Shown piece by piece: positions 18,778-29,075 of a DNA stretch of 64,000 bases (position 1 is its first letter; every line of letters starts with the position of its first letter). Source of the DNA: Falsihalocynthiibacter arcticus. GTDB taxonomy: Bacteria; Pseudomonadota; Alphaproteobacteria; Rhodobacterales; Rhodobacteraceae. The stretch is taken from contig NZ_CP014327.1 in NCBI RefSeq assembly GCF_000812665.2, forward strand, positions 434,001 through 498,000, given 5' to 3'. Under the pieces are notes generated by a model, which was not told the origin of the DNA, searched no databases, and saw nothing but the letters and a program-made list of their open reading frames with translations. A program made the translations under genes and the position numbers.

Positions 18778-19776
18778 TCAGTCTTTCAAGGCCCCAAGCA
18801 CCGTGGCGGCGGCGGCAGATGGGGTGGACTCGCCGCGCTGAACGGCGTCCATTTCGCGCTCAAAAGCGGATTTCAGGGTAAAATCCTCGGTGAGTCGGGC
18901 CAAAAGGCCAGCTTCGACTTCTTCGCGAAACCACGCTGCCGCTTGAGCTGTGCGATTCTTCTGCCAGATCCCTGCCGATTTGCGCCATGCAATCAACGCT
19001 TGGACTTCAGCCCAAATCGCGTCCAGCCCGTTTTCCTCAATGGCGGAGGCGAGCATGGCCTTGGGAAAGCCCTCGGGGTCTTGCTCGCGCTTGCGCAACA
19101 ACATCAAGGCCCCCGCATAATCGGCACAGGTACGGGTCGCGGCGGGCTTAAGGTCGCCGTCGGCCTTGTTGACCACAATCATGTCGGCGATTTCCATGAT
19201 GCCGCGCTTCACGCCCTGCAACTCGTCGCCACCTGCGGGGGCCATTAGGAGGAGGAAGACGTCGGAGATGCCCGCGACCATGGTTTCGCTTTGGCCCACG
19301 CCGACGGTTTCGATGAGGATAATGTCAAACCCTGCGGCCTCGCAGAGGATGGTCGCTTCGCGTGTGCGGCGGGCAACACCGCCCAGACGGTTGCTGCTGG
19401 GGGTGGGGCGGATATAGGCGTTGGCTTCGCGCGCCAGCAGGTTCATGCGGGTTTTATCGCCCAGAATAGAGCCACCAGAGCGCGTCGAGCTTGGGTCCAC
19501 AGCGAGGACCGCCACGCGCAACCCCTGCCCCACCAGCATCATGCCAAAGCTCTCAATGAAGGTGGATTTGCCGACCCCTGGCGTCCCGGACAAGCCAATC
19601 CGAAGAGCTTGGCGGGCGGGTTGGGGTCCGGCGGCGCGCAGCGCATCGAGCAAGGCAAGCGCCTCTACACGGTGGCTGGGCTTGGCGCTTTCAATCAAGG
19701 TGATCGCCCGCGCAAGGGCACGGCGATTCCCGTTAAGCACCGATTGTGCGCGTTCTGTAATAGTCTGTGCGCTCAA
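18778..19776 (-). CDS. meaB: Methylmalonyl-CoA mutase-associated GTPase MeaB
   Basis: MeaB is a G3E-family P-loop GTPase that loads and protects the B12 cofactor of methylmalonyl-CoA mutase. The P-loop GTPGVGKST is at residues 64-72, with [28 protein letters not shown] and VVNKADGD as further GTPase motifs. The likely start is TTG at 19776 with an AAAGG ahead, giving 332 residues. No ATG fits, and an upstream TTG at 19875 would overlap the promoter of the divergent gene. The mutase itself is not in the window, but prpE is, which suggests a propionyl-CoA to succinyl-CoA route in this organism. Confidence 0.92.
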   Translation of the reverse strand: MSAQTITERAQSVLNGNRRALARAITLIESAKPSHRVEALALLDALRAAGPQPARQALRIGLSGTPGVGKSTFIESFGMMLVGQGLRVAVLAVDPSSTRSGGSILGDKTRMNLLAREANAYIRPTPSSNRLGGVARRTREATILCEAAGFDIILIETVGVGQSETMVAGISDVFLLLMAPAGGDELQGVKRGIMEIADMIVVNKADGDLKPAATRTCADYAGALMLLRKREQDPEGFPKAMLASAIEENGLDAIWAEVQALIAWRKSAGIWQKNRTAQAAAWFREEVEAGLLARLTEDFTLKSAFEREMDAVQRGESTPSAAAATVLGALKD

Positions 19777-19892
19777 TTGGCAGCCTTTCGCCGGTTTTCG
19801 TAACGCGATGTAGTCATGATATTGGATAACAATTCCTTTTACCCCATCTTTTTGACATACCTTGGGTAAAGACAAGAAGGAACACTCATTTC

Positions 19893-20630
19893 ATGCGGAC
19901 ATTCAATTTACGCCTTATTGCAGCCAGCCTTGGCGTGGCGACTCTGCTGGCGATCGGCGGCACCACCGCGCAGGCGCAAGCAGAAAACGGCGATTTCAAG
20001 CTCTATATCGGCGGCATCCCTGCAGGGCAGCTGACAATTAGCGCTCAAAACAATGGCAAGGCCTATCAGGTTGCGGGCTACGTGCGCAGCACCGGTCTTA
20101 TCGGCTCACTTGTTAAGGTCAGCTACAAAGCACAGGTCAAAGGCGCGGTGAAAAACGGCAAACTCAGCCCGCAATCCTACGCCGAACAGGCCGACACGGG
20201 GCGGCGCGAGCAAAGTTCGCAGTTGAATTACAAAAACGGCGTGCCGCAAGTTCTCAAGCTTGATCCACCACGCACCAAACGGGACTATGATGTAAATCCC
20301 GCGGGGCAAAAAGGCACGCTCGATCCGCTTTCCATGATCTATAGCACTTTGCGGAATGTGGAAGAGAGTAACGCCTGTACTTTGAATCAAAAGATGTTTG
20401 ACGGGCGACGCCTGAGCGAAATCGTGCTTGGTGCTCCGAGCAAGAACGGGAACGAAATTTCCTGTAGTGGGGTTTATCGCAGGCTCGGTGGCTTCTCCCC
20501 CGAAGACATGCAAGAACGCACCGACTTCCGCTTCACCTTGACCTATGGGGCCTTAAGCGACGGCCGCTATGGTGTTCAGCGCATCAGTTCTGAGTCCCTT
20601 TTTGGCAAAGTCGTCATCAAACGAAAGTAA
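19893..20630 (+). CDS. DUF3108 domain exported protein
   Basis: The 245-residue precursor has a signal peptide (residues 1-28, cut after AQA). The rest matches the DUF3108 pattern: FKLYIGGIPAGQLTISA at the start of the mature protein, then a beta-rich fold with TRRDYDV-like and LDPLSMIYSTLR segments. DUF3108 proteins are periplasmic and thought to form a beta-barrel-like ligand-binding fold; the substrate is unknown. Its stop is four bases before the hrpB start, so the two genes are probably cotranscribed. Confidence 0.85.
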   Translation: MRTFNLRLIAASLGVATLLAIGGTTAQAQAENGDFKLYIGGIPAGQLTISAQNNGKAYQVAGYVRSTGLIGSLVKVSYKAQVKGAVKNGKLSPQSYAEQADTGRREQSSQLNYKNGVPQVLKLDPPRTKRDYDVNPAGQKGTLDPLSMIYSTLRNVEESNACTLNQKMFDGRRLSEIVLGAPSKNGNEISCSGVYRRLGGFSPEDMQERTDFRFTLTYGALSDGRYGVQRISSESLFGKVVIKRK

Positions 20631-20634
20631 CGAC

Positions 20635-23109
20635 GTGCGCCACGAAAAACTGCCTATAGATGACGCCCTCCCTGCGCTGGTCGCGGCCCTCCGAAGCGAG
20701 GGCCGTGTCGTTTTGCAGGCCCCTCCTGGGGCGGGGAAAACGACACGCGTTCCATTGGTGCTTCTGGAAGCCAGCCTCGCGGATTTGAGCGAAGGTGGCG
20801 GGCGGATTCTGATGCTCGAACCCCGTCGTTTGGCGACCCGTGCGGCGGCGGAACGGATGGCGCAATCCTTGGGCGAGAAGGTTGGCCAGACGGTTGGCTA
20901 TCGCATTAAAGGCGAGAGCGTCGTCGGCCCTGCCACGCGCATCGAGGTCGTGACCGAAGGCATCCTTACGCGGATGATTCAGTCCGACGCGGAGCTTTCT
21001 GGGGTGTCCGTCGTGATCTTTGATGAATTCCACGAACGTAGCTTGAATGCCGATTTGGGCTTGGCGCTAGCTTGGGAAATCCGCGGCGCGTTGCGGCCCG
21101 ATCTCAAACTGGTGGTCATGTCCGCCACGTTGGATGCCGCCCCCGTCGCCGCTTTGCTTAACGACGCACCTATTGTCACCTCGGAGGGGCGGGCCTTTGC
21201 CGTCGAGACCTTGCACCTACCCAAACCTCTTGCCAAAACCATCCGTTTTGAACATGCCTCCGCGGATTTGGTTGCGCAGGCGGCCCAAGAAACCGAGGGT
21301 GGCATTCTTGTTTTCCTCCCTGGCGAGGGCGAAATACGGCGCGTCGCAGGACTGCTTGCGGGACGCGTTTCTTCCGACATCACCATCCATACGCTTTTTG
21401 GCGCCATGAGTTTCGCCGATCAACGCGCCGCAATTTCCCCCGCAAAATCGGGGCGAAAGATTGTTCTGGCCACCTCCATCGCCGAAACCTCCCTCACCAT
21501 TCAGGACATCCAGGTCGTGGTTGATTGTGGCCGCGCGCGCCGTGCCCGGTTTGATCCCAATTCTGGCATGTCGCGCCTTGTGACCGAGCCCGTGTCCCGC
21601 GCCGAAGCAGAACAACGCCGTGGCCGCGCGGGGCGGGTTTGTGCGGGCACATGCTATCGGCTTTGGACCAAGGGCCAAGAGGGTGCCCTGCCCGCCTTTG
21701 CGCCCGCCGAAGTCGAAGCCGCAGATCTGACCTCGCTTGTACTTGAGCTTGCCCTTTGGGGGGCCGCCTCACCAGACGAGTTAGCATTTCTTACACCGCC
21801 GAGTGCGGGTGGCTTTGCCGAGGCAAAACGGCTCCTGCTGGAGTTGGGCGCGCTGGACGTAAGCGGCAGAATTACACCGCATGGCCGTAAAATCGCCGCC
21901 CTTCCCGTACATCCGCGACTTGGACATATGCTCCTTTTGGGCGGTGCGGCGGGTGCACCACTGGCCGCGCTTATTGCCGGCCGAGATCCCTTAAGGGGTG
22001 CCCCGTCAGATGTCAGCCTGCGTCTGAAAGCCATTGAGAACCCCAAGGAATTTCAACGATCGCATCCCTACACGCTGCATCGTGCCGCGATACAAACCCT
22101 GCGCAGCGATGCGAAATCCCTTGCGCGGCTGGTTTCACATATCAAACATTCTGGCCCTAAATACTCAACTGCGGAATTGGCTGCTTTGGCCTATCCAGAC
22201 CGTATTGCTTTGCGGCGAAATGGGCCTGCCCCACGGTTTCTATTATCGGGTGGCAAAGGGGCGATTATGGATGAGGTTGATCCGCTGGCAAAACTTGACC
22301 TTTTGGTGGCAACGGATTTGGACGGCGCATTGCATGAAGCCCGTATTCGCCAGGCAATCCCCCTATCCGCGTCAAGCCTTCGCGCCCTGTTCCCAGATCA
22401 AATCCAATGGCAAAAGACCTGTCGGTGGTCGCGGCGGGACAAAAGGGTTATTGCGCGGCGCGAGGAGCGTTTGGGGGCGCTAGTTCTGACGGAGCAACAT
22501 TGGAGCGACGCGCCAGAGGAGCAAATGGCCCAAGCCGCGCTGGAGGGGATTCGCGAGATCGGCCTACCGCGCACTGCAGTCTCGGATCGCCTCCTTGCGC
22601 GGATTGCCCTGTTTGAATCGGATGGCTTTCCCCAGACGGAAAGCCAAAGCCTTTTGGACAGCGCCGAGACATGGCTTCTCCCCCATCTTCTGGGCCTCAA
22701 AACCGAGGGACAACTGCGGAATTTCGATCCATCCGAAGCCCTGCGCCAAATGCTGACGTGGGAGCAAACCCAAACCCTTGATCGCCTCGCGCCCGCGAGT
22801 TTTGTGACGCCGCTTGGGAATAAAGTGCCGATTGACTACGCGGGAGAGGCGCCCGAAATCGCCGTGCGTTTGCAAGAAATGTTTGGCGTTTCGCAGCATC
22901 CAACCGTTGGCCCCACGCACATCCCTTTGCGAATCACTCTTCTTTCGCCCGCACGCAAACCCCTGCAAACAACGGCGGATCTTCCGGGGTTTTGGGCGAC
23001 ATCCTATGTGGATGTGCGAAAAGATATGCGGGGGCGCTATCCGAAACATCCGTGGCCGGACGACCCGACGCAGGAAAAACCAACCCTGCGCGCCAAGCCT
23101 CGGAAGTAA
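20635..23109 (+). CDS. hrpB: ATP-dependent helicase HrpB, GTG start
   Basis: HrpB is a DEAH-type (here DEFH) RNA helicase-like ATPase of uncertain role. The 824-residue protein shows Walker A GAGKTT (32-37), DEFHERS (128-134), SATLD (motif III), ATSIAETSLTI (motif V) and EQRRGRAGR (motif VI), then the HA2 and HrpB C-terminal domains. The start is GTG at 20635, four bases past the preceding stop. The frame extends 22 codons into that gene, but this part has no similarity to helicases. Confidence 0.94.
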   Translation: MRHEKLPIDDALPALVAALRSEGRVVLQAPPGAGKTTRVPLVLLEASLADLSEGGGRILMLEPRRLATRAAAERMAQSLGEKVGQTVGYRIKGESVVGPATRIEVVTEGILTRMIQSDAELSGVSVVIFDEFHERSLNADLGLALAWEIRGALRPDLKLVVMSATLDAAPVAALLNDAPIVTSEGRAFAVETLHLPKPLAKTIRFEHASADLVAQAAQETEGGILVFLPGEGEIRRVAGLLAGRVSSDITIHTLFGAMSFADQRAAISPAKSGRKIVLATSIAETSLTIQDIQVVVDCGRARRARFDPNSGMSRLVTEPVSRAEAEQRRGRAGRVCAGTCYRLWTKGQEGALPAFAPAEVEAADLTSLVLELALWGAASPDELAFLTPPSAGGFAEAKRLLLELGALDVSGRITPHGRKIAALPVHPRLGHMLLLGGAAGAPLAALIAGRDPLRGAPSDVSLRLKAIENPKEFQRSHPYTLHRAAIQTLRSDAKSLARLVSHIKHSGPKYSTAELAALAYPDRIALRRNGPAPRFLLSGGKGAIMDEVDPLAKLDLLVATDLDGALHEARIRQAIPLSASSLRALFPDQIQWQKTCRWSRRDKRVIARREERLGALVLTEQHWSDAPEEQMAQAALEGIREIGLPRTAVSDRLLARIALFESDGFPQTESQSLLDSAETWLLPHLLGLKTEGQLRNFDPSEALRQMLTWEQTQTLDRLAPASFVTPLGNKVPIDYAGEAPEIAVRLQEMFGVSQHPTVGPTHIPLRITLLSPARKPLQTTADLPGFWATSYVDVRKDMRGRYPKHPWPDDPTQEKPTLRAKPRK

Positions 23110-23176
23110 GCAAAAGTTGCCTTTTACTTAAAATTAACGTATATTTAGCAAAAATAATAAAAACGAGGCGAGTAGA

Positions 23177-23632
23177 ATGACGAATGCACTCAAGAAAGCT
23201 TGGGCAGAATACGTGTCCCCAATTTTTAAACGCCCCGCGCGGGTTCAAGTTGCTGCGCTTTGCTATCAGGGCAAGGGAGTGGACAAACGCGTCCTTTTGA
23301 TCACCAGCCGCGATACAGGCCGCTGGATTTTACCAAAAGGTTGGCCCATTGACGGACTCGATGCGCCCAATGCTGCGATGCAGGAAGCGTGGGAAGAAGC
23401 GGGCGTCAAAGGCGAAGTCAACAGCACCCCCATCGGGCATTTTTCGTACGAAAAGTCGATGGATTCCGGTGGAATTTCTTGGTGTGATACGTCGGTATTT
23501 GAAATGACCGTGACGGAAATTTGCGACAAATTCCCTGAAGCTGATCAGCGCGAACGCAAATGGGTGACGCCAACGGAAGCGGCGAATATGGTTCAGGAAC
23601 CAGAACTAAGTGCTATTTTGGCGGCATTGTAA
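23177..23632 (+). CDS. Nudix hydrolase, diadenosine/diphosphoinositol polyphosphate type
   Basis: The 151-residue protein has a Nudix fold with the box at residues 55-77 (GWPIDGLDAPNAAM then QEAWEEAGV). The metal-binding ExxEE core is kept, while the first Glu of the standard box is Leu and the Arg is Gln. The WILPKGWP segment is typical of the DIPP-like group that cleaves phosphorylated nucleotides or inositols. Substrate is not predictable. A paralogue lies at 46178. Start at 23177 has a GAGG-type site (GAGGCGAGTAGA). Confidence 0.88.
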   Translation: MTNALKKAWAEYVSPIFKRPARVQVAALCYQGKGVDKRVLLITSRDTGRWILPKGWPIDGLDAPNAAMQEAWEEAGVKGEVNSTPIGHFSYEKSMDSGGISWCDTSVFEMTVTEICDKFPEADQRERKWVTPTEAANMVQEPELSAILAAL

Positions 23633-23707
23633 CAGTTTCTCGACAAAACTCTTGATCCACTCGGCTGCGACGTTTAGCGCTTCCGCAACGTAGCCGAGGG
23701 GTAACAC

Positions 23708-25189
23708 ATGTCGGATTCTCCAAAGACCAACCAGTGGCAGACGCTGGACAAAGACCTTAACCGGATCAGCCAGCTTGAGTCAGCGACCGCATATGTGTCG
23801 CGGCCGTTGGTGGCCCCAGGTATCGCACTCGCCTTTATTGCGCTGACCATCATTACCGCCGCCATTTTCTTTGACGCCACTTCGTCCAATTTCGTTGTCA
23901 TCGCTGCGGCAGGTTTTGGCGCGTATATGGCGATCAATATTGGCGCCAACGACGTCGCGAACAACATGGGCCCAGCGGTTGGCGCCAACGCCCTGACTTT
24001 GGGGTCGGCCATTGTTATTGCTGCATTTTTCGAGAGTGCGGGAGCCTTGATAGCGGGCGGAGATGTTGTTTCTACGATCTCAAAAGGGATTATCGACCCC
24101 GCGAGCTTTACGGACACCAAAGTATTCATCTGGGCCATGATGGCCGCCTTGATCAGCTCGGCCCTTTGGGTCAACCTCGCAACCTTCGTCGGCGCACCTG
24201 TTTCCACCACCCACTCTGTGGTTGGCGGCGTCATGGGCGCGGGGATCGCGGCGGCTGGCTTTTCTGTGGTGAATTGGCCAACGATGGGAACAATCGCGGC
24301 AAGTTGGGTAATTTCTCCGGTTTTGGGCGGCGCAATCGCGGCGGCGTGTCTGGCATTTATCAAAGCGAAAATTATCTATCAGGACGACAAAATCGCAGCG
24401 GCGCGCAAGTGGGTGCCTGTTTTGATGGGAGTCATGGCGGCGGCTTTTTCGGCGTATCTTTCGCTTAAAGGCTTGAAAAAAATCATCGAAATTGACATCG
24501 GCATGGCGTTGTTGATTGGCGCGGGTATCGGCGCGGTTGTCTATGTTGTTTCTGCGCCGCTGATCAAACGCCAGTCTGAAGGGCTTGAGAATCGCAACAA
24601 ATCCCTCAAGGCGCTTTTTGCGGCCCCCCTCGTGATTTCGGCCGCCATGCTGTCGTTTGCGCATGGGGCCAATGACGTTGCAAATGCGGTGGGGCCATTA
24701 GCGGCCATCGTCCACGCTGCTGAATTTGGCGACTTTTCGTCGAAGGTTGAAATTCCCCTCTGGGTTATGGTGATTGGGGCGCTTGGCATTTCGTTTGGTC
24801 TTGTGCTGTTTGGTCCAAAACTCATCCGCATGGTGGGCAGCCAGATCACCAAGCTCAACCCGATGCGCGCCTATTGCGTCGCCCTTTCCGCTGCGGTGAC
24901 CGTAATTATCGCCAGCTGGTTGGGCCTGCCTGTGAGTTCAACGCATATCGCAATTGGCGGTATTTTCGGCGTTGGATTCTATCGAGAATGGAGTACGGAA
25001 CGTCGCCTTGCCAAGAGCCGCGAAACGCGTGCACCAGAGAAGCGCATCGCGGTTGAGGAGCGGCGTCGACGCAAATTGGTGCGGCGCAGCCACTTTATGA
25101 CAATCATCGCGGCATGGGTGATCACCGTGCCCGCTGCCGCGATAATGTCGGCTGGGATTTTCTACTTCCTCAACTTCGTCATTGGCTAA
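23708..25189 (+). CDS. PiT-family inorganic phosphate transporter
   Basis: This 493-residue inner-membrane protein imports phosphate with protons or cations. It has about ten to twelve membrane helices and the two inverted PHO4 repeats, each with its signature: GANDVANNMGPA (residues 79-90) and GANDVANAVGPL (around 320). The N-terminal 30 residues are cytoplasmic. No phosphatase or PhoU gene is adjacent. A strong hairpin follows the stop. Confidence 0.93.
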   Translation: MSDSPKTNQWQTLDKDLNRISQLESATAYVSRPLVAPGIALAFIALTIITAAIFFDATSSNFVVIAAAGFGAYMAINIGANDVANNMGPAVGANALTLGSAIVIAAFFESAGALIAGGDVVSTISKGIIDPASFTDTKVFIWAMMAALISSALWVNLATFVGAPVSTTHSVVGGVMGAGIAAAGFSVVNWPTMGTIAASWVISPVLGGAIAAACLAFIKAKIIYQDDKIAAARKWVPVLMGVMAAAFSAYLSLKGLKKIIEIDIGMALLIGAGIGAVVYVVSAPLIKRQSEGLENRNKSLKALFAAPLVISAAMLSFAHGANDVANAVGPLAAIVHAAEFGDFSSKVEIPLWVMVIGALGISFGLVLFGPKLIRMVGSQITKLNPMRAYCVALSAAVTVIIASWLGLPVSSTHIAIGGIFGVGFYREWSTERRLAKSRETRAPEKRIAVEERRRRKLVRRSHFMTIIAAWVITVPAAAIMSAGIFYFLNFVIG

Positions 25190-25197
25190 AACAAAAG

Positions 25198-25225
25198 CGC
25201 CGAGAGCCTTACTGGACTCTCGGCG
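25198..25225. terminator. Hairpin between the convergent pit and gnd genes
   Basis: CGCCGAGAG (25198-25206) pairs perfectly with CTCTCGGCG (25217-25225) over a 10-nt loop. Read leftward it is followed by CTTTTGTTTT, so it should terminate gnd transcription well. Read rightward it has no T run. Confidence 0.75.
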
Positions 25226-25254
25226 TTGCAATTAGTGGTGGCTTAGGCCCTTAT

Positions 25255-26679
25255 TTACTTAGGGTTCATCGCCCATGGCCCGTGATGAGCGCCGGGTTGA
25301 TCAACCCGTTCAAACCCATGCGCCCCAAAGAAATCGCGTTGCGCTTGCACCAAATCGGTGGTGCCGCGCGCTTGGCGCATCGTGTCGAAATAGGCCAAAG
25401 CGGCGGAGAACGCAGGGGTTGGCTGGCCGTTCATCGCAGCGGAGGCAACCACACGGCGCAATGCCGCAGAACCTGCGATCAGGCGTTTGGCAAAGGCAGG
25501 CGCAAGGATCAAGCGACCTTTGGGCATGTCACCGCGGAAGGCGGCCGAAATATCATCAAGCAGAGCTGAACGAATGATACATCCTGCGCGCCAAATTTCG
25601 GCGACCCGCGCCATATCCAAGTCCCATTTATAGGTTTCAGACGCAGCCGTTAGAATGTCAAAGCCCTGTGCATAGGCCAAAATTCGCGCGGCAAGGAGTG
25701 CCTCGGCGAGGTCTTCTTCGCTTACAGATGCGCCGCCTTCAGGGGTAACTTTCAGGATTTCAGCTCCCGCTTCACGCACGTCTTTGACCGCAGACCAACT
25801 GCGTGCGCCGACGGCGGCCTCAATCGTGGAGGCGGACTGTCCAAGGCCAAGGGCTTCGATCACCGTCCAACGGCCCGTGCCCTTTTGCCCAGCACGGTCG
25901 AGGATAATGTCGACCATCGCTTTGCCGGTTTCAGCGTCGACGGAACCCAGTGCTTTACCTGTGATTTCAACGAGGTAGCTCTTGAGATCACCCTCGTTCC
26001 AGCGGTCGAACAAGGCACCCGCTTCGGCCGCGGATTTCCCCTGACCATCGCGCAGAATACCCCAAACTTCGGCGATCAATTGCATGTCGGCATATTCGAT
26101 ACCGTTGTGAACGGTTTTTACAAAGTGACCCGCGCCATCGGGGCCAAGATGCGCGGCACAGGGGTCGCCTTGATATTTCGCGGCGATTGCCATGATGATC
26201 GGCTCAATCGGGGTGAAGCTTTCAACGGGGCCACCGACCATGATGGACGGGCCGAAACGCGCGCCCTCTTCACCACCAGAAACGCCCATGCCAATGAAGC
26301 GGAACCCTTCGGCGGCAAGGGCGGCGTCGCGGCGACGGGTGTCGTGGAAATTGGTGTTGCCAGCGTCAATGATGGTGTCGCCTTGGTCAAGAAAAGGCTT
26401 CAAGGCCTCAATTTGATCATCAAAAGCTTGCCCTGCGGGCACCATCAAAATGATCGCGCGGGGCGTTTCGAGGGAGGCGACGAAGCTTGCGATATCATCA
26501 CATCCAACAAGGTTTTTAGCCAAATCTCCGGCGTCGCGCGTAAATTCCGCGACGCGGGAAACTGTGCGGTTCGTCACCGCGATTTTATAGCCATTGTCCG
26601 CGATGTTGAGCGCAAGCGCGCTGCCCATTGTGCCAAGTCCAATCAGGCCGATTGCAGCCTTATCCCCATTATCCGACAT
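25255..26679 (-). CDS. gnd: 6-phosphogluconate dehydrogenase, decarboxylating
   Basis: This enzyme oxidises 6-phosphogluconate to ribulose 5-phosphate, making NADPH in the pentose phosphate pathway. The 474-residue length and full set of motifs match the long bacterial form: GLGTMGSALALN (residues 13-24), VPAGQAFDDQI, GMGVSGGEEGARFGPSIM, HFVKTVHNGIEYADMQLIAE with the catalytic Lys and His, and KGTGRWT. It faces pit convergently and lies downstream of argF on the same strand, separated by a hairpin. Confidence 0.95.
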   Translation of the reverse strand: MSDNGDKAAIGLIGLGTMGSALALNIADNGYKIAVTNRTVSRVAEFTRDAGDLAKNLVGCDDIASFVASLETPRAIILMVPAGQAFDDQIEALKPFLDQGDTIIDAGNTNFHDTRRRDAALAAEGFRFIGMGVSGGEEGARFGPSIMVGGPVESFTPIEPIIMAIAAKYQGDPCAAHLGPDGAGHFVKTVHNGIEYADMQLIAEVWGILRDGQGKSAAEAGALFDRWNEGDLKSYLVEITGKALGSVDAETGKAMVDIILDRAGQKGTGRWTVIEALGLGQSASTIEAAVGARSWSAVKDVREAGAEILKVTPEGGASVSEEDLAEALLAARILAYAQGFDILTAASETYKWDLDMARVAEIWRAGCIIRSALLDDISAAFRGDMPKGRLILAPAFAKRLIAGSAALRRVVASAAMNGQPTPAFSAALAYFDTMRQARGTTDLVQAQRDFFGAHGFERVDQPGAHHGPWAMNPK

Positions 26680-26696
26680 GTGATGTCCCTTAAATC

Positions 26697-26724
26697 TGTG
26701 GTCGTGTTTGCGTTAACGACCACA
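26697..26724. terminator. Hairpin between argF and gnd
   Basis: TGTGGTCG (26697-26704) pairs with CGACCACA (26717-26724) over a 12-nt loop. It lies just past the argF stop and 18 bp ahead of the gnd start. Without a T run it could be a weak terminator or an operator for gnd. Confidence 0.4.
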
Positions 26725-26733
26725 AATAGGACT

Positions 26734-27660
26734 TTAAACGCCAAGACACCAGCGCATCACGGCTTTTTGTGCATGAAGACGGTTTTCAGCCTCATCAAAA
26801 ATCACCGATTGCGGGCCGTCCATGACCTCGTTTGTCACCTCTTCTTCGCGGTGGGCCGGAAGGCAGTGCATAAACAAAGCGTCGTTTTTTGCGTTTTGCA
26901 TCAAGCCTTTATTCACCTGATAGGGGTAAAGAAGGTTGTGGCGACGTTGGCGCGCGGATTGGGGATCATGCATGGAAACCCAAGTATCGGCGACCACGAG
27001 GTCGGCGCCCTCAACGGCTTTTTCAGCATCGCGTTCGATCTCGATTTTCACGCCTTTTGCCCGCGCCGCGGCGATAAATTCCGCTTCGGGATCAAGTTGT
27101 TCGGGGCCTGAAAAGGTGAGATCGAATCCAAACTGGCCCGCGGCATGGATAAAGGAGGCGGCGACGTTGTTGCCATCGCCCATCCAAACGACTTTCTTGC
27201 CTTTGATTGGGCCGTTGTGCTCCTCAAAGGTTTGGATGTCGGCCATAATTTGGCAAGGGTGTGTGCGGTTTGTCAGGCCGTTGATCACCGGTACAGAGGC
27301 GTTTTCGGCAAGCTCCAGAAGGGTGGATTCCTCAAATGTGCGGATCATAATCAGATCGACATAGCGCGAGAGAACACGGGCGGTATCGGCGATGCTTTCG
27401 CCGTGACCGAGTTGCATATCGCTACCAGAAAGGACCAGCGTTTGGCCGCCCATCTGGCGCACGCCCACGTCAAAAGAAACGCGCGTGCGGGTTGAGGGTT
27501 TTTCAAAGATCAGCGCGACCATTTGGCCCGCGAGGGGTTGTTCGGCATCAAGGGTGCCCTTTGGCAGGCCAGCGCGCGCTTTTTTCATTGTGTGCGCTTG
27601 TTCAATCATCGCCCGCAAATCAGCGGGATCAGTTTTGTGGATATCGAGAAAATGGTTCAT
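26734..27660 (-). CDS. argF: Ornithine carbamoyltransferase
   Basis: ArgF joins ornithine and carbamoyl phosphate to citrulline in arginine synthesis. The 308-residue protein has the carbamoyl-phosphate motif STRTR (56-60), the HPCQ motif and the HCLPAHR ornithine site near the C-terminus. The ATG at 27660 was chosen over an upstream in-frame ATG because AAGGA stands before it and MNHFLDI matches the family start. It follows argD by 28 bp in the same operon. Confidence 0.96.
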   Translation of the reverse strand: MNHFLDIHKTDPADLRAMIEQAHTMKKARAGLPKGTLDAEQPLAGQMVALIFEKPSTRTRVSFDVGVRQMGGQTLVLSGSDMQLGHGESIADTARVLSRYVDLIMIRTFEESTLLELAENASVPVINGLTNRTHPCQIMADIQTFEEHNGPIKGKKVVWMGDGNNVAASFIHAAGQFGFDLTFSGPEQLDPEAEFIAAARAKGVKIEIERDAEKAVEGADLVVADTWVSMHDPQSARQRRHNLLYPYQVNKGLMQNAKNDALFMHCLPAHREEEVTNEVMDGPQSVIFDEAENRLHAQKAVMRWCLGV

Positions 27661-27688
27661 TTGTAATTCCTTAGCGAGCCGAGGTTGC

Positions 27689-28870
27689 TTAGAGCAAGGC
27701 GTTTTCGATCGTTTTTGCTGTGGCATCCAGGCGCGCGAACGCTTGGGCGATATCTTCGTCGGTGAGGTTTAGCGGGGGCAGCAGGCGGATGACATTATCG
27801 GCGGCAGGGACAGTGATAACCTCATTTTGGTAACCAGCAGCAACGACGTCACCAGGGGCGGGCACACATTTGAGGCCGAGCATAAGACCCATTCCGCGCA
27901 CCTCGGTGAACACGTCAGGATGGGAGGCGACAAGCCCTTCTAGCCCCTGCCGTAAGAGGCCCGCTTTGCGGTTCACCTCGGCGAGGAATTCGGGGGTGTT
28001 GATTTCGCGCATCACAGCATTTCCGACGGCGCAGGCCAGAGGATTGCCGCCGTAAGTCGAGCCGTGCGTGCCAGCGGTCATGCCGGAGGCGGCATTTTCG
28101 GTGGCAAGGACCGCACCAATCGGGAAGCCGCCGCCGATGCCTTTGGCAACCATCATAATGTCGGGGGTAATCCCCGCCCATTCATGCGCGAAAAGGCAAC
28201 CTGTGCGGCCCATACCGCATTGAACTTCATCAAGAATAAGCAAGATCCCCGCCTCGTCACAAATCGCGCGCAGGGCCTTGAGGTCGGCGTCGGGAAGGAC
28301 GCGAATGCCGCCTTCGCCTTGGATGGGTTCGATCAGGATTGCTGCCGTTTTGTCGGACAGTGCCTCTTTGACGGCCTCAGTATCGCCGAAAGGTAGATGG
28401 ACGAATCCAGCGACGAGGGGGCCAAAGCCCTTGGTCATTTTTTCCGATCCCGCCGCAGCAATACCTGCCGCGGAACGCCCGTGGAAAGAGCCGTCGAACG
28501 TTAGGATTTCGACACGTTCGGGTTCGCCTTTATCAAACCAATATTTCCGCGCCATTTTTACCGCGAGTTCACAGGCTTCGGTACCCGAATTGGTAAAAAA
28601 CACGGTATCGGCGAAGCTGGCCTCGACCAAAGCATTCGCCAGCGCGGTCTGTTGGGGGATTTCATAGAGGTTGGAGGTGTGCCACAGGTTTTGCGCCTGC
28701 TCGGTCAAAGCCGCAACAAGTGTGGGGTTTGCATGGCCCAAAGCGGCGACTGCGATCCCTGCCCCAAGGTCCAAGAATCGGCGTCCGTCGGCTTCAATCA
28801 ACCAAGCGCCTTCGCCTTTAACGAAGGTAAGGGGAGCGCGATTGTAGGTCGGAAGAACGGATGAAATCAT
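27689..28870 (-). CDS. argD: Acetylornithine aminotransferase
   Basis: ArgD converts N-acetylglutamate semialdehyde to N-acetylornithine with PLP, and often also serves lysine synthesis. The 393-residue class III aminotransferase has NSGTEACE (94-101), the [12 protein letters not shown] metal and PLP segment (213-224) and Lys243 in [13 protein letters not shown]. The start at 28870 ([14 protein letters not shown]) has an AAGGA site; an upstream in-frame ATG adds an unrelated 18 residues. Confidence 0.95.
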   Translation of the reverse strand: MISSVLPTYNRAPLTFVKGEGAWLIEADGRRFLDLGAGIAVAALGHANPTLVAALTEQAQNLWHTSNLYEIPQQTALANALVEASFADTVFFTNSGTEACELAVKMARKYWFDKGEPERVEILTFDGSFHGRSAAGIAAAGSEKMTKGFGPLVAGFVHLPFGDTEAVKEALSDKTAAILIEPIQGEGGIRVLPDADLKALRAICDEAGILLILDEVQCGMGRTGCLFAHEWAGITPDIMMVAKGIGGGFPIGAVLATENAASGMTAGTHGSTYGGNPLACAVGNAVMREINTPEFLAEVNRKAGLLRQGLEGLVASHPDVFTEVRGMGLMLGLKCVPAPGDVVAAGYQNEVITVPAADNVIRLLPPLNLTDEDIAQAFARLDATAKTIENALL

Positions 28871-29075
28871 CGGGTTGGTCCTTGTAAAAGAGACTTTGGT
28901 GCCGCAAGGGCACAGGCATGTCAAGATTTTGGAGAGGGGTGCGCGATTTTGCGCAGGATCAATAGCGAATGGGCCGCAGCTTAATTAGCGTCGGCGTCGG
29001 TTCGAGATATTTGTGCTTATGATCATGCCGATGCGTATATCGACATCTCTGCCCCTTGGGAAGAATAAATTTCCG

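Noticed and set aside
25885-27111. 408-codon plus-strand frame across gnd and argF
   Set aside because: It is antisense to two clear genes and to the gap between them, with no recognisable product.
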